The position numbers and the translations under genes are program-made. Below the pieces are notes generated by a model, which saw only the letters and a list, made by a program, of their open reading frames with translations, was not told the origin of the DNA and ran no database searches. From contig NZ_JAPFPW010000007.1 in NCBI RefSeq assembly GCF_026155325.1, forward strand, positions 62,001 to 126,000: DNA of 64,000 nucleotides, read 5' to 3'. Of the stretch, positions 35,105-43,712 are shown one piece after another (position 1 is the stretch's first letter; each line of letters starts with the position of its first letter). Source of the DNA: Desulfobotulus pelophilus. Lineage in GTDB: Bacteria; Desulfobacterota; Desulfobacteria; Desulfobacterales; ASO4-4.

Positions 35105-35737
35105 TTATGCCGAGTCTGCAAATTCAGGATAAAGAGTTCGCACACAATCCGGGCAGATTCCATGGGAAACCCGATCGGGAAAGGCCCTGCCCAAGCCATC
35201 GGGAACCGTCACCCAGAGATCCTCAAGGCGGAAACGCTGGCATACGGAACAGAGGGTAACGATATGCTCCACACCGCTTTCCGGTGAAGGCAGAGACGAC
35301 CTCACCTGCCGGACAAACTCCCTGCTTCTGGCTTTCTGCTCCAGCTCCGCCCCGAGATTCACCACAAGACCGCGCATACGCACAGGCCTGCCTGTTTCGT
35401 CCCTTGTAACCGCGCAACCTCTGTCCATATACCAGGTATACCCGCCATCTTTTCGGCGAATGCGGTAATCAATCTGATAAATGGCAGCCCGGCCTTCCAG
35501 ATAGTCCCTCATGGCCTGCATGGTACGCCCATGGTCATCAGGATGCAGTAACTCCGTAAAGGACTGGTACCCGACATTCTCAAACTCTGCAGGATCATAG
35601 CCCAGCATGGTGACCTTCAGATCATTACAGGTGACGCGGTTGCACACCGTATCCCACTCCCACCATGCAAACCTTGAGTCCATCAGCTCTTTTTCCATAA
35701 AAATCCGCAGGCCATCCAGAAACACCGTTTTATCCAT
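35105..35737 (-). CDS. PAS-domain protein with C-terminal Cys motif
   Basis: 210 residues. Residues about 15-135 form a PAS_3 fold with PAC motif (FAWWEWDTVCNRVTCND, YRIRRKDGGYTWYMDRGCAV). The C-terminal 55 residues have TLCSVCQRF and SHGICPDCVRTLYPEF. This Cys-x2-Cys...Cys-x2-Cys tail is seen at the end of many PAS signalling proteins in related bacteria; here there is no kinase domain between. It probably acts as a stand-alone sensor or adaptor. Partners are unknown; the ParA-like gene follows on the same strand. Confidence 0.75.
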   Translation of the reverse strand: MDKTVFLDGLRIFMEKELMDSRFAWWEWDTVCNRVTCNDLKVTMLGYDPAEFENVGYQSFTELLHPDDHGRTMQAMRDYLEGRAAIYQIDYRIRRKDGGYTWYMDRGCAVTRDETGRPVRMRGLVVNLGAELEQKARSREFVRQVRSSLPSPESGVEHIVTLCSVCQRFRLEDLWVTVPDGLGRAFPDRVSHGICPDCVRTLYPEFADSA

Positions 35738-35998
35738 TCGCCATCTCCAGTGAGTACATCATGGAAACAGAAGAGACTGTCCGAAAACCAGTGGGAATAG
35801 CCAACAAGATGTACTATATAGGCATTGTCAGCCCCAAAACATACCGTATATTGCACACAGTGTTACCCCGCCAGTTTTTTTCAAACAGCATCATACCCAA
35901 CCATTCATACCAACCAACCCAGCCGTCTTGACCTCCCTATCCTTTCCCTTTATTGTCGTTTTGTCCCAGCAAGACCCCAACTCCAGAAAAGGCTTCCC

Positions 35999-36952
35999 AT
36001 GGAAACCAGACCCCCCATTTCCCTTTGTCCTGTCACACTTCTCGACTATCGCAAGCGTATCTGTGATGCCATGAATTTTATCAGCCAAAATCTGGAAAAC
36101 GAGCTGTCTCTGGAAGAAATTGCACAGGCTGCCATTTTTTCACCTTTTCATTTTCACAGAATTTTTACAACACTTACGGGAGAAAGCGTTGCCGCCTTCA
36201 CCCGCAGACTCCGACTGGAACGGGCAGCCAACCGTCTTCTTCAGGACCAACGGACACCCATAACCCGCATCGCCATGGACGGCGGTTTTTCCAGCTCCCA
36301 GAACTTTGCCAAAGCCTTTCGCCAGCATTTTACCATGAGCCCTTCAGCCTACAGGAAAAGCAAGACAGGAAACACTTGCCGCAAACCCGGAAACGCTTTC
36401 CATCGGGATTTCCCCTATGCTGCGGACATGATGCCTGCAGGCAGTCCTTTTTTTCAAAACCTGAAAAACCGAAGGGAGCTGACCATGAAAGGAAGTATAG
36501 AACAAATTCCCGCCTACCGGGTCGCCTATATCCGAAAGATGGGTGCCTATGGACATGAAATCTGTGAACAGGCCTTTGGAGAACTGATGACCTGGGCCGG
36601 TCCCAGAGGATACCTCGAAGCCGGAACTGTTTTAGGTGTCTACTGGGATAACCCCGAAATAACCCCACCGGAAAAATGCCGAATGGACGCCTGCATCACC
36701 CTTCCTGATCCTGCTGAACCAGATGGAGATATCAGCGTTCAGCAACTTCGTGGCGGGCCCTATGCCGTATGTCGCTTTGAAATCGCCAACGCAGATTTCC
36801 CAAAAGCCTGGAATGAAGCCTTTATCTGGTTCATGGAACAGGGCTATGCCTGTGATGACAGCCCCTGTTATGAACGCTACCACACCAGCCCGGAGGAACA
36901 CCCCGAAGGAAAATGGATCGTAGACATATGCATGCCGCTAAAGCCGGCCTGA
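35999..36952 (+). CDS. AraC-family regulator with GyrI-like effector domain
   Basis: About 317 residues from the ATG at 35999. Residues about 20-120 are two AraC helix-turn-helix motifs (LSLEEIAQAAIFSPFHFHRI; ITRIAMDGGFSSSQNFAKAF). Residues about 160-317 are a GyrI-like/BacR effector-binding domain (IEQIPAYRVAYIRKMGAYGH, MDACITLPDPAEPDGDISVQ, KWIVDICMPL). Rob and SbmC-like proteins with this pair bind small hydrophobic or cationic drugs. No obvious target gene adjoins. Confidence 0.9.
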   Translation: METRPPISLCPVTLLDYRKRICDAMNFISQNLENELSLEEIAQAAIFSPFHFHRIFTTLTGESVAAFTRRLRLERAANRLLQDQRTPITRIAMDGGFSSSQNFAKAFRQHFTMSPSAYRKSKTGNTCRKPGNAFHRDFPYAADMMPAGSPFFQNLKNRRELTMKGSIEQIPAYRVAYIRKMGAYGHEICEQAFGELMTWAGPRGYLEAGTVLGVYWDNPEITPPEKCRMDACITLPDPAEPDGDISVQQLRGGPYAVCRFEIANADFPKAWNEAFIWFMEQGYACDDSPCYERYHTSPEEHPEGKWIVDICMPLKPA

Positions 36953-37191
36953 AAAAAGCGTCTTATCCATAGATCAGACTACCCAAAAGCAGCGCGGCAG
37001 AAGAGCCGAAAATAGCCACAGAGTTTCCGGCTCTTCTGCTGATTCACATCCAACAGAACACAAACAAAGGATAAGCACTGACAGAACCCGTTCAAAATCT
37101 TACAGAAAGCAACGCCTGAAGACGGCATGGGACAGACAGCTTTTTTTCTCCATGTCCCCAAAAACCTTTTTCCCATTACCAGGCACCAACC

Positions 37192-37221
37192 AAAAAAGGC
37201 ATGCCCTTACGGACACGCCTT
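37192..37221 (-). terminator. Terminator of the 106-residue hypothetical gene
   Basis: On the minus strand AAGGCGTGTCC, loop GTAA, GGGCATGCCTT (two G-T pairs), then TTTTTT. It begins 23 bp beyond the stop at 37244. Confidence 0.85.
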
Positions 37222-37243
37222 CATGGTCTGCAATCAAAAAAAA

Positions 37244-37564
37244 TCAGTGGCGCCCGGTCTGGATCAGCTCACTTTCAATACGGCCTGCAATGTCCAGTGC
37301 CTGGGTCATTAAGTCATGAATGGCAAACAGTTCCTTTTTCAGTTGGCGGATCCCGCCATTGGGAAGGGGAGGAAGGGAGGCTTCCGCAAAAAGGTCTGAG
37401 AGAATTTTCGCTTTGCCAGAAAGGCTCTCCATGCGCTCGGAAAAAATTTTCACTTCATCGGCCCACTTGCGAAGCTCCTTTTTCTGAATGTGACCTGACC
37501 CTTCAAAACGGGGCTGCAAAACACTGATGTCATAGTCCGGACTGCGAAAAGTGAGGGAAAACAT
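37244..37564 (-). CDS. Small helical protein of unknown function
   Basis: 106 residues, unrecognised. A good GGAG site 8 bp before the ATG and a strong terminator after the stop support a real gene. The sequence is soluble and helical with heptad-like stretches (HIQKKELRKWADEVKIFSER, RQLKKELFAIHDLMTQALDI); no cysteine and no membrane segment. It stands alone between an AraC-GyrI regulator and the selenium/dehydratase operon, facing away from the latter. No function is assigned. Confidence 0.6.
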   Translation of the reverse strand: MFSLTFRSPDYDISVLQPRFEGSGHIQKKELRKWADEVKIFSERMESLSGKAKILSDLFAEASLPPLPNGGIRQLKKELFAIHDLMTQALDIAGRIESELIQTGRH

Positions 37565-38066
37565 AATGGCTGCTCCTTACATCAACATGGGTTACACGAT
37601 GAATTGACACAAAAAAAACTCTTTTTCTGCGCCATTTCAAGCCTGATCAGTGCAGGTTATACGGAAAAACTTTTTTCTGGCCGCATACCCGCCTTTGTTT
37701 TTTCATAGCATTTTCCCTGCCATCCGAAGCACCATTCCCTTACAAACTGAAATCAAAACCACATATATACCAGTAAATACCTAAAATAAAAAAAGATATT
37801 TATTCAGCCATTACAACACCCCTTCTTCCTGTCCGAAATCCTCCGCCACCAGATAAAACACAAAAACAGTCATAAAATGAACAGTCGCTACGCATTGAGT
37901 GGATATGTCTGTGGACCATCATGCCGCATAGAAAAAAACAATCCGAAGGCAAAAATACATTGAAAGGAACAATTTGATCCAGCCCCACAGTATTGCTTAT
38001 ATCTATGCCCCATACGGATTTGCATATAAAAAATCTTGAAAAACAACCTGTGCAAAGGAGCAGATC
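37565..38066. other. Intergenic region upstream of the double-cubane operon
   Basis: 502 bp with no credible gene; long A and T runs around 37610-37800 give it a lower GC content than the surrounding genes. It must hold the promoters of both divergent units. TTGATC and TATATC near 37975-38003 are a possible -35/-10 pair towards 38067, but the match is weak. Confidence 0.4.
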
Positions 38067-39344
38067 ATGAGCGATCCACGCTACGAAGCCATGTGGGAAA
38101 AACTCAACCTCGACATTCCGGCCCACGATGCCCTTCTCGGTGTGCTGGGCCAGTTTTACGGTGATATTTACATGTCCCAGAAAGGTCGCCTTCAGGGTAT
38201 GGAATATCTGGATTTTGTCCTGAGCGAAGTCCATGGCCTCAGGATACAGGAACTGCAGGAAGCCAAATCCAAAGGGCATAAAATCATTGGCACCTTCTGT
38301 GTTTTTGTTCCTGAAGAGCTTACCCTTGCAGCCAACGCCGTTCATATCGGCCTCTGTTCCGGTGCGGATGCAGGCACAGAGCAGGCAGAAACCCTCCTGC
38401 CCAGAAACACCTGCGCCCTCATCAAGTCTTTTGTGGGGTTCAAGATGGCCAGAATCTGCCCTTTCACGGAATCCTGCGATATGGTGGTGGGAGAAACCAC
38501 CTGTGACGGCAAGAAAAAAGCCTATGAGACCTTTGGCGAAATGGTCAACATGCATGTCATGGAGCTGCCCCAGACCAAATCCGATGCCGCCAGAGCCCTC
38601 TTCCGCAGCGAAGTCCTTCGCTACAAGGAAAAACTGGAAGCCCTTACGGGCAACACCATCACAGTGGAAAAGCTCCGGGCAGCCATCAGCACCGTGAATA
38701 ACAAACGCAAAGCCCTGCAACGTCTGGATGCCCTGCGCAGCGCCGACCCTTCCCCCATCTCCGGAAGGGACGCCCTTTTGATCCATCAGGTGGCATTTTA
38801 TGATGATCCCGTCCGTTTCACCGCTTCCATCAATGCCCTCTGCGATCAGATGGAAACCCGCGTTAAGAAGCAGGAAGGCGTAACAGCCAAAGGCACGCCG
38901 CGCATTCTCCTTTCAGGCTGCCCCATGGCCGTTCCCAACTGGAAGCTGCCCTACATCACCGAAAGTTCAGGCGCTGTCATTGTGGGAGAGGAATCCTGCA
39001 TCGGAACCCGCAACATCCGCAACCTCACCGATGAAAAGACAGAGGATATGGATGGCCTCATTGATGCACTGGTGGACCGCTACATGGAAATCGACTGCGC
39101 CTGTTTCACCCCCAATACGGAACGCATGGGGCATGTGGTCTCCATGGCAAAGGAACTGAAGGCAGACGGCGTGCTGCACTACGGTCTCATGTTCTGCCAG
39201 CCCTATGCCAGTGAAGCCATCCGGCTGGAAAAGGTACTCCGAAAAGAAGAAATTCCCATGCTGGCCATTGAAACGGACTACAGCATGGAAGATATGGAGC
39301 AGCTAAAAACCCGGGTGGAAGCCTTTGTGGAAATGATCCGCTGA
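38067..39344 (+). CDS. Double-cubane-cluster protein, 2-hydroxyacyl-CoA dehydratase family (YjiM-like)
   Basis: 425 residues. Typical segments are KIIGTFCVFVPEELTLAANA, ARICPFTESCDMVVGETTCDG, ILLSGCPMAVPNWKLPYI, VGEESCIGTRN and HYGLMFCQPYASEAIRLEKV. These cysteines belong to the HgdB/DCCP fold, in which a double-cubane [Fe8S9] cluster is held and fired by an ATP-driven activase. DCCPs reduce small unactivated molecules such as acetylene in vitro; natural substrates are unknown. A single large subunit without HgdA/HgdB pairing argues against a true dehydratase. First gene of the operon; GGAG precedes the ATG. Confidence 0.88.
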   Translation: MSDPRYEAMWEKLNLDIPAHDALLGVLGQFYGDIYMSQKGRLQGMEYLDFVLSEVHGLRIQELQEAKSKGHKIIGTFCVFVPEELTLAANAVHIGLCSGADAGTEQAETLLPRNTCALIKSFVGFKMARICPFTESCDMVVGETTCDGKKKAYETFGEMVNMHVMELPQTKSDAARALFRSEVLRYKEKLEALTGNTITVEKLRAAISTVNNKRKALQRLDALRSADPSPISGRDALLIHQVAFYDDPVRFTASINALCDQMETRVKKQEGVTAKGTPRILLSGCPMAVPNWKLPYITESSGAVIVGEESCIGTRNIRNLTDEKTEDMDGLIDALVDRYMEIDCACFTPNTERMGHVVSMAKELKADGVLHYGLMFCQPYASEAIRLEKVLRKEEIPMLAIETDYSMEDMEQLKTRVEAFVEMIR

Positions 39345-39383
39345 AAGAAACTGAAGCATGATGCCAATATCTAAGGAGTTGCC

Positions 39384-40175
39384 ATGGGACCAACCTTTAC
39401 CGGGCTGGATATAGGCTCCAGATCCATTGAAATGGTGGTTCTCCGTGAAGACTGCATCCTGCGGGAAGAGCGGCTGCCCACAACCTTTGACCCTAAACGT
39501 CAGATCCGTAAACTCCTGCAGGGGCTGCATACGGACCGCCTCATCGCCACAGGCTATGGCAGAGGCCTTGTGCAGGACATGGGGCTGCCCTTTGAGGTCA
39601 CAAGCCTTACGGAAATCAAAGCCCATGCCCTTGCAGCGGCCCATCTCTTTCCCGGAGCCCGGACCGTACTGGACATCGGCGGACAGGATACCAAGGCCAT
39701 CCGCCTCCGTGCGGAAGGCAGGGTGCTCCGCTTTGAAATGAATGACCGCTGCGCCGCAGGAACGGGAAAGTTTCTGGAATACACGGCCGCTATCTTTCAG
39801 ATCCCTGTGGAAGATTTCGGCACCTATGCCCTCAGGGGGGATGAACCGCCACTCATCAACAGCATGTGCACGGTGTTCGCGGAAACCGAGGCCACCTCCC
39901 TCATGGCCCAGGGGGTCAGCCCGGAAAACATCGCCCTTGGCCTGCACCTTGCCATCGTCCGCCGCACGGTGAGCATGCTGCGCCGCACAGGCCTTGAAAA
40001 ACCACTGGTTTTTGCCGGTGGGGTGGCCCATAACCCCTGCATTCGTTTTCTGATCTGCAAAGAACTGCAGCTGAAGGAAAATCATGATTTATGCATTGCC
40101 GCCAGCCCGGAAATGGCCGGAGCCCTCGGGGCCGCACTCTGGGGAGCAGAAGAGTTCAGAAAACTGGCCGCATAA
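39384..40175 (+). CDS. ATP-dependent activase of the double-cubane protein (HgdC/YjiL-like)
   Basis: 263-residue ASKHA-fold ATPase. FTGLDIGSRSIEMVVL is the phosphate-1 loop and TVLDIGGQDTKAIRL the phosphate-2 loop. NDRCAAGTGKFLEYTA carries one cluster cysteine, and a second lies in LINSMCTVFAETEAT; the homodimer shares one [4Fe-4S] cluster. VFAGGVAHNPCIRFLI closes the adenosine site. It hydrolyses ATP to push a low-potential electron into its partner encoded 39 bp upstream. AAGGAG precedes the ATG. Confidence 0.92.
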   Translation: MGPTFTGLDIGSRSIEMVVLREDCILREERLPTTFDPKRQIRKLLQGLHTDRLIATGYGRGLVQDMGLPFEVTSLTEIKAHALAAAHLFPGARTVLDIGGQDTKAIRLRAEGRVLRFEMNDRCAAGTGKFLEYTAAIFQIPVEDFGTYALRGDEPPLINSMCTVFAETEATSLMAQGVSPENIALGLHLAIVRRTVSMLRRTGLEKPLVFAGGVAHNPCIRFLICKELQLKENHDLCIAASPEMAGALGAALWGAEEFRKLAA

Positions 40176-40252
40176 AAAAACCTTCACCGTTTTTTTTAAA
40201 AATCAGCGGTGACTTTATCCATATTACCTGGACACGAGGAGAAAAAAGACAG

Positions 40253-41338
40253 ATGAAAAACTATTTTTCCACCCGATGGGGCATCATTGCCGTAGGTGCC
40301 CTGATCGGCCTTCTGGCGGCACTGTTACAAAAAATGGGAAACCCGCCCAACATGGGGATCTGTGTGGCCTGCTTTGAAAGGGACATTGCAGGGGCTTTAG
40401 GTCTGCACAGAGCAGAAGTGGTGCAATATATGCGCCCTGAGATCATGGGATTTGTGCTGGGATCCCTTGTGGCAGCCCTTCTTGCCAGAGATTTCCGGCC
40501 CCGCACGGGCTCAGCACCCGTCATCCGCTTTACCCTAGGCTTTTTTGCCATGATCGGTGCCCTTATTTTCCTTGGTTGTCCATGGCGGGCTTTGCTCCGG
40601 CTGGCCGGCGGGGACTGGAATGCAATTTTTGGACTTTTAGGGCTTGCGGGTGGTGTTTTCATCGGCACCCTCTTCCTGAGGGGCGGCTACAATCTGGGGC
40701 CTGCAAAAAAAGCTCCGAAATTTGTGGGCTTTGCCATGCCGCTTATCATGGCAGGCCTTCTGGTTCTGGCCTTTATGAATCCACCCATGGCAGGAGAAGG
40801 TAAAAGCGGGGTTCTTTTCTACAGCCTCAAAGGCCCCGGTGCCATGTATGCCCCCCTTTTCATTGCCCTTGCCATAGGCCTTCTTGTGGGTGGTCTTGCC
40901 CAGAGAAGCCGTTTCTGCACCATGGGTGCCCTGCGGGATCTCATTCTTTTTAAACAGATGCACCTCTTCTCAGGACTCATCGCCCTTGTGGCGGTGGCTT
41001 TTCTTGCCAATCTTGCCTTCGGGCAGTTCAAACCGGGATTTGAGGGCCAGCCCGTGGCCCACAGCGTGGGGATATGGAACTTCATGGGAATGGTGCTGGC
41101 AGGCCTTGCCTTTGCCCTTGCAGGGGGTTGCCCCGGCCGTCAGCTCTTTCTTTCCGGAGAGGGGGACGGTGATGCGGCCATCTTTGTGGTGGGCATGATT
41201 GTGGGTGCCGCCTTTGCCCATAACTTTGCCATGGCCAGCTCTCCTGCGGGTATCGGTGCCAACGGCATCACGGGCCTTATCATCGGCCTTGTGGTCTGCC
41301 TTGGGATAGGATTTTTTGGCATGCGGAAACAGGCCTGA
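40253..41338 (+). CDS. yedE: YedE-family putative selenium transporter
   Basis: 361 residues from the ATG at 40253 (GAGGAG upstream), about ten membrane helices. Family signatures are the cysteine-containing motifs NPPNMGICVACFERDIAGAL, LIFLGCPWRALLRLAGGDWN, RSRFCTMGALRDLI and LAGGCPGRQLFLSGEGDGDA. YedE/YeeE proteins import thiosulfate or, in this subgroup, are linked by genome context to selenium use. Here it lies in an operon with a TusA-like protein and a DUF3343 protein, both typical of that selenium context. Confidence 0.88.
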   Translation: MKNYFSTRWGIIAVGALIGLLAALLQKMGNPPNMGICVACFERDIAGALGLHRAEVVQYMRPEIMGFVLGSLVAALLARDFRPRTGSAPVIRFTLGFFAMIGALIFLGCPWRALLRLAGGDWNAIFGLLGLAGGVFIGTLFLRGGYNLGPAKKAPKFVGFAMPLIMAGLLVLAFMNPPMAGEGKSGVLFYSLKGPGAMYAPLFIALAIGLLVGGLAQRSRFCTMGALRDLILFKQMHLFSGLIALVAVAFLANLAFGQFKPGFEGQPVAHSVGIWNFMGMVLAGLAFALAGGCPGRQLFLSGEGDGDAAIFVVGMIVGAAFAHNFAMASSPAGIGANGITGLIIGLVVCLGIGFFGMRKQA

Positions 41339-41492
41339 GGCAAAAAAGACCCTTCCAGGGCCTTCCCCTCACCCCGGTCCCTCTGGCTTCGAGATCCTCA
41401 GCCACCACCCGGAGAGAGAGGGGAAAAAAGGGGTTTCCCCAAAAAAAACTTTTCACGGCCGGTATCCGGCCTATCCATAAAGGAGATTTTCC

Positions 41493-41714
41493 ATGACAGA
41501 AATTCTTGATGAACGGGGACTTTCCTGTCCCCAGCCCGTACTGGACACCCTGAAAGCCCTGCCCTCGGTTCAGGGTGGAAAACTCAGCGTACTGGTGGAC
41601 ACGGAAGCCGCAAGGGAAAATGTGGCCAGAGCCGCCGAATCCAAAGGATGGCAACTGGCATCCGTGGAGGAAAAAGATGGTGAATACACCCTGCATCTGG
41701 TAAAAAACGCCTGA
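41493..41714 (+). CDS. TusA/SirA-like sulfur (or selenium) carrier protein
   Basis: 73 residues. The active-site motif CPQP in LDERGLSCPQPVLDTLKALP is the TusA signature, whose cysteine carries a persulfide (or perselenide) group. Full domain length, no extra domain; the longer YedF has an additional C-terminal domain that is absent here. AAAGGAG precedes the ATG. Next to yedE it is likely to receive the imported chalcogen; that is inference from the pair. Confidence 0.9.
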   Translation: MTEILDERGLSCPQPVLDTLKALPSVQGGKLSVLVDTEAARENVARAAESKGWQLASVEEKDGEYTLHLVKNA

Positions 41715-41806
41715 CCTTTACTTTAAAGGAAGGCCATGGCAGCACGAAAACCGCTCGCCACTGCTTTCTTCAGATACAGGGCAGCCATAAAATCCTGACT
41801 CCATCC

Positions 41807-41837
41807 ACCCGCTAAAAAATTCTTTTAGCGGGTGTTT
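41807..41837 (+). terminator. Intrinsic terminator or attenuator inside the selenium-linked operon
   Basis: ACCCGCTAAAA and TTTTAGCGGGT form a perfect 11-bp stem (41807-41833) with a 5-base loop, followed by GTTTT. It separates the TusA-like gene from the DUF3343 gene and may set their ratio. Confidence 0.7.
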
Positions 41838-41877
41838 TCAAAAGCTACCCCTCTGCTGGCATATTTAAGGAAAGTCC

Positions 41878-42417
41878 ATGTTTTTCAGAAAACTCTTCGG
41901 CAGAAAAAAAGCAAAGACTTCCCGGGCCGACCGGGGCATGCTCCTTTTTGACCACACCTCCGATGTGATACAGGCGGAAAACCTTCTCAAGGCCGAAGGC
42001 TGGACCATTAAAGTCATGGGACCACCACCGGAAATCCAGAGGGGATGCGACCTTGTGGTGGAATTTCCCCTTATGGAACAGATGCGCATTCTGGAAACCC
42101 TCAAAAACGCAAGGGTTCATCCCATGGACGTGGTACCCGTGACCGGGCCTCTCCTTTCCCCTGTGGATCTTTTTCACACAAAAGATTTCGGAGAATACCT
42201 CATGGTCCGGGCCGCCAACATGAAAATCACCATAGAGAAAAAAAGCCGCATGATTGTAAATATTTCCGGTGGAGGTTGTCCGGATGTGCCCTTTCTGGCG
42301 GACCAGCTCACGGGCAAAATTCTGGAAGAAGCTCCCCAGCCCCGGGAAATCGGACATACCCTCTGCGGATATGCTCTGCAGCTTGCCTATGAGGAGATAG
42401 AACGCCAATGCTTGTAA
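41878..42417 (+). CDS. DUF3343-domain protein with extra C-terminal domain
   Basis: 179 residues. Residues about 20-75 are the DUF3343 domain (MLLFDHTSDVIQAENLLKAE, then PPPEIQRGCDLVVEF with its single conserved cysteine). DUF3343 is a putative Se/S carrier often found with YedE and YedF. The C-terminal half has a glycine-rich motif, IVNISGGGCPDVPFLADQLT, which I do not recognise; a cysteine sits in it. AAGGAAA precedes the ATG. The stop overlaps the next gene by ten bases, so both are translated together. Confidence 0.75.
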   Translation: MFFRKLFGRKKAKTSRADRGMLLFDHTSDVIQAENLLKAEGWTIKVMGPPPEIQRGCDLVVEFPLMEQMRILETLKNARVHPMDVVPVTGPLLSPVDLFHTKDFGEYLMVRAANMKITIEKKSRMIVNISGGGCPDVPFLADQLTGKILEEAPQPREIGHTLCGYALQLAYEEIERQCL

Positions 42418-43265
42418 TTGCAGGAACCGTACCCGACCCTAACTTTCCTCTGGTTACGGGCCCGGCCTACCTTGAGGGCAGGAGCCTGAAAGTGGGGAAT
42501 TATCTCATCCCCATTCTCAGGGGCACACCGGCCCTTGTGGCGGCGGCCATTCGAACGGCGGAGTTTGTGGGAGATAAACCTCCCCATGTGCTGCTGGCAG
42601 GAGATACGGGCCGGGGCGGAGGCAGCCGTCTTGTCTATCAGCACATCGTGGAAAATGCCCATAGCTTTGCAGCGGCCACCCTTACCTTTCACTACCTTCA
42701 GCCCGAAGTGGATTGGCACAATCGTATTCTCATGGCTCTGGACGCCCTTCCCCTGCCACCTGTCCGTATTGCGGACGCAGGGTTCATGTATGCGGCAAAA
42801 ATGAGCGGCTATGCCACCTCCTATGATCTTTTCACCCCGGATGTGGGCGAGCTCGCCTTCCTTGCCGATGAAAAAGCCCCCCATCCCTTTTATACACGGG
42901 GCTTTATTCTCCATCAGGACCAGCAGGCCCCGGAACTCATCAAAAGGGCCTATGCCCATGACAACGCAGCTGGCCACCTTCTGGTAAAAGGCGCCGTTGA
43001 CCTGTTTGCCTCCGGAGAAAACATTCACTGGCGCATAGACAGCCCCGGCTGCGAAGTAATGGAAGCCATGGGCGGCACGGGAGACACCATCACGGGAATG
43101 GCATCGGCCCTCATTGCCTCCGGTATCCACATGGAAAAAGCCTGCCACATGGCAGCCCTTGCCAACCGGCATGCCGGCATGCTGACCCAACCCACGCCCG
43201 CAACCCAGGTAGTCGAAATTATCCGGGCCATACCCCAGGCTTTAGCCATGTGCACGGGGGACTGA
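42408..43265 (+). CDS. Ribokinase-like / NAD(P)HX dehydratase-like protein
   Basis: 285 residues in the ribokinase-like superfamily, resembling the NnrD (ATP/ADP-dependent NAD(P)HX dehydratase) domain without the NnrE epimerase part. Markers are PHVLLAGDTGRGGGSRLVYQ, TPDVGELAFLADE and the anion-hole motif MGGTGDTITGMASALIAS. True NnrD repairs hydrated NAD(P)H. The operon position suggests instead a special kinase or dehydratase in selenium/sulfur cofactor chemistry, which is inference. GAGGAG precedes the ATG; the start overlaps the DUF3343 gene. Confidence 0.75.
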   Translation: MLVIAGTVPDPNFPLVTGPAYLEGRSLKVGNYLIPILRGTPALVAAAIRTAEFVGDKPPHVLLAGDTGRGGGSRLVYQHIVENAHSFAAATLTFHYLQPEVDWHNRILMALDALPLPPVRIADAGFMYAAKMSGYATSYDLFTPDVGELAFLADEKAPHPFYTRGFILHQDQQAPELIKRAYAHDNAAGHLLVKGAVDLFASGENIHWRIDSPGCEVMEAMGGTGDTITGMASALIASGIHMEKACHMAALANRHAGMLTQPTPATQVVEIIRAIPQALAMCTGD

Positions 43266-43712
43266 TTCCAAACAGACTCCTAGGTCTTCCAAACCAGACG
43301 GGGCCAAACCCTGCCACCCCAACTGCCGGATACATGGCAAGCACTCCGTTTTCTGGTCACCGTCACAAAGAGCACGCCCCTTTCTCAACCGGTCCCTCCA
43401 TACTCCGGCAATCATCCATCCTGCCCTATCGCCCATCTTCCGCAACAGGCAACATCCTGGTCAGATCCATCCCCATTCTGCACCTGTTACCCATAAAAAA
43501 AACATCCCTGCCCACAATCCCTTTTCCAGCACTTTCCCAATAAACGCACCACTGCAAATTTCGCTAAAATAAAATACGCCACCGCTAGCACAAAAAACAA
43601 AAAAGTATTAGGAATGCCAAATAAATTACACAATGGCAAAGCAGGATAATTTCAAAAATCCACATACAGCGCAAAGGCGCCAGACACCCTACCCCAGAAA
43701 ACGGAGCTTTTC
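43266..43712 (+). other. Intergenic region before the TonB receptor gene
   Basis: 447 bp with no supported gene, cobalamin-box-like sequence or clear Fur site. The first 240 bp are C-rich, the last 200 A-rich. A promoter for the receptor is expected near 43560-43640, where GCTAAAATAAAATACG occurs, but no confident -35 element is seen. Confidence 0.4.

Noticed and set aside
37800-38786. Open frame of 328 codons covering the upstream region and half of the double-cubane gene
   Set aside because: The part outside the gene is short and A/T-rich; the rest is antisense to a conserved protein.
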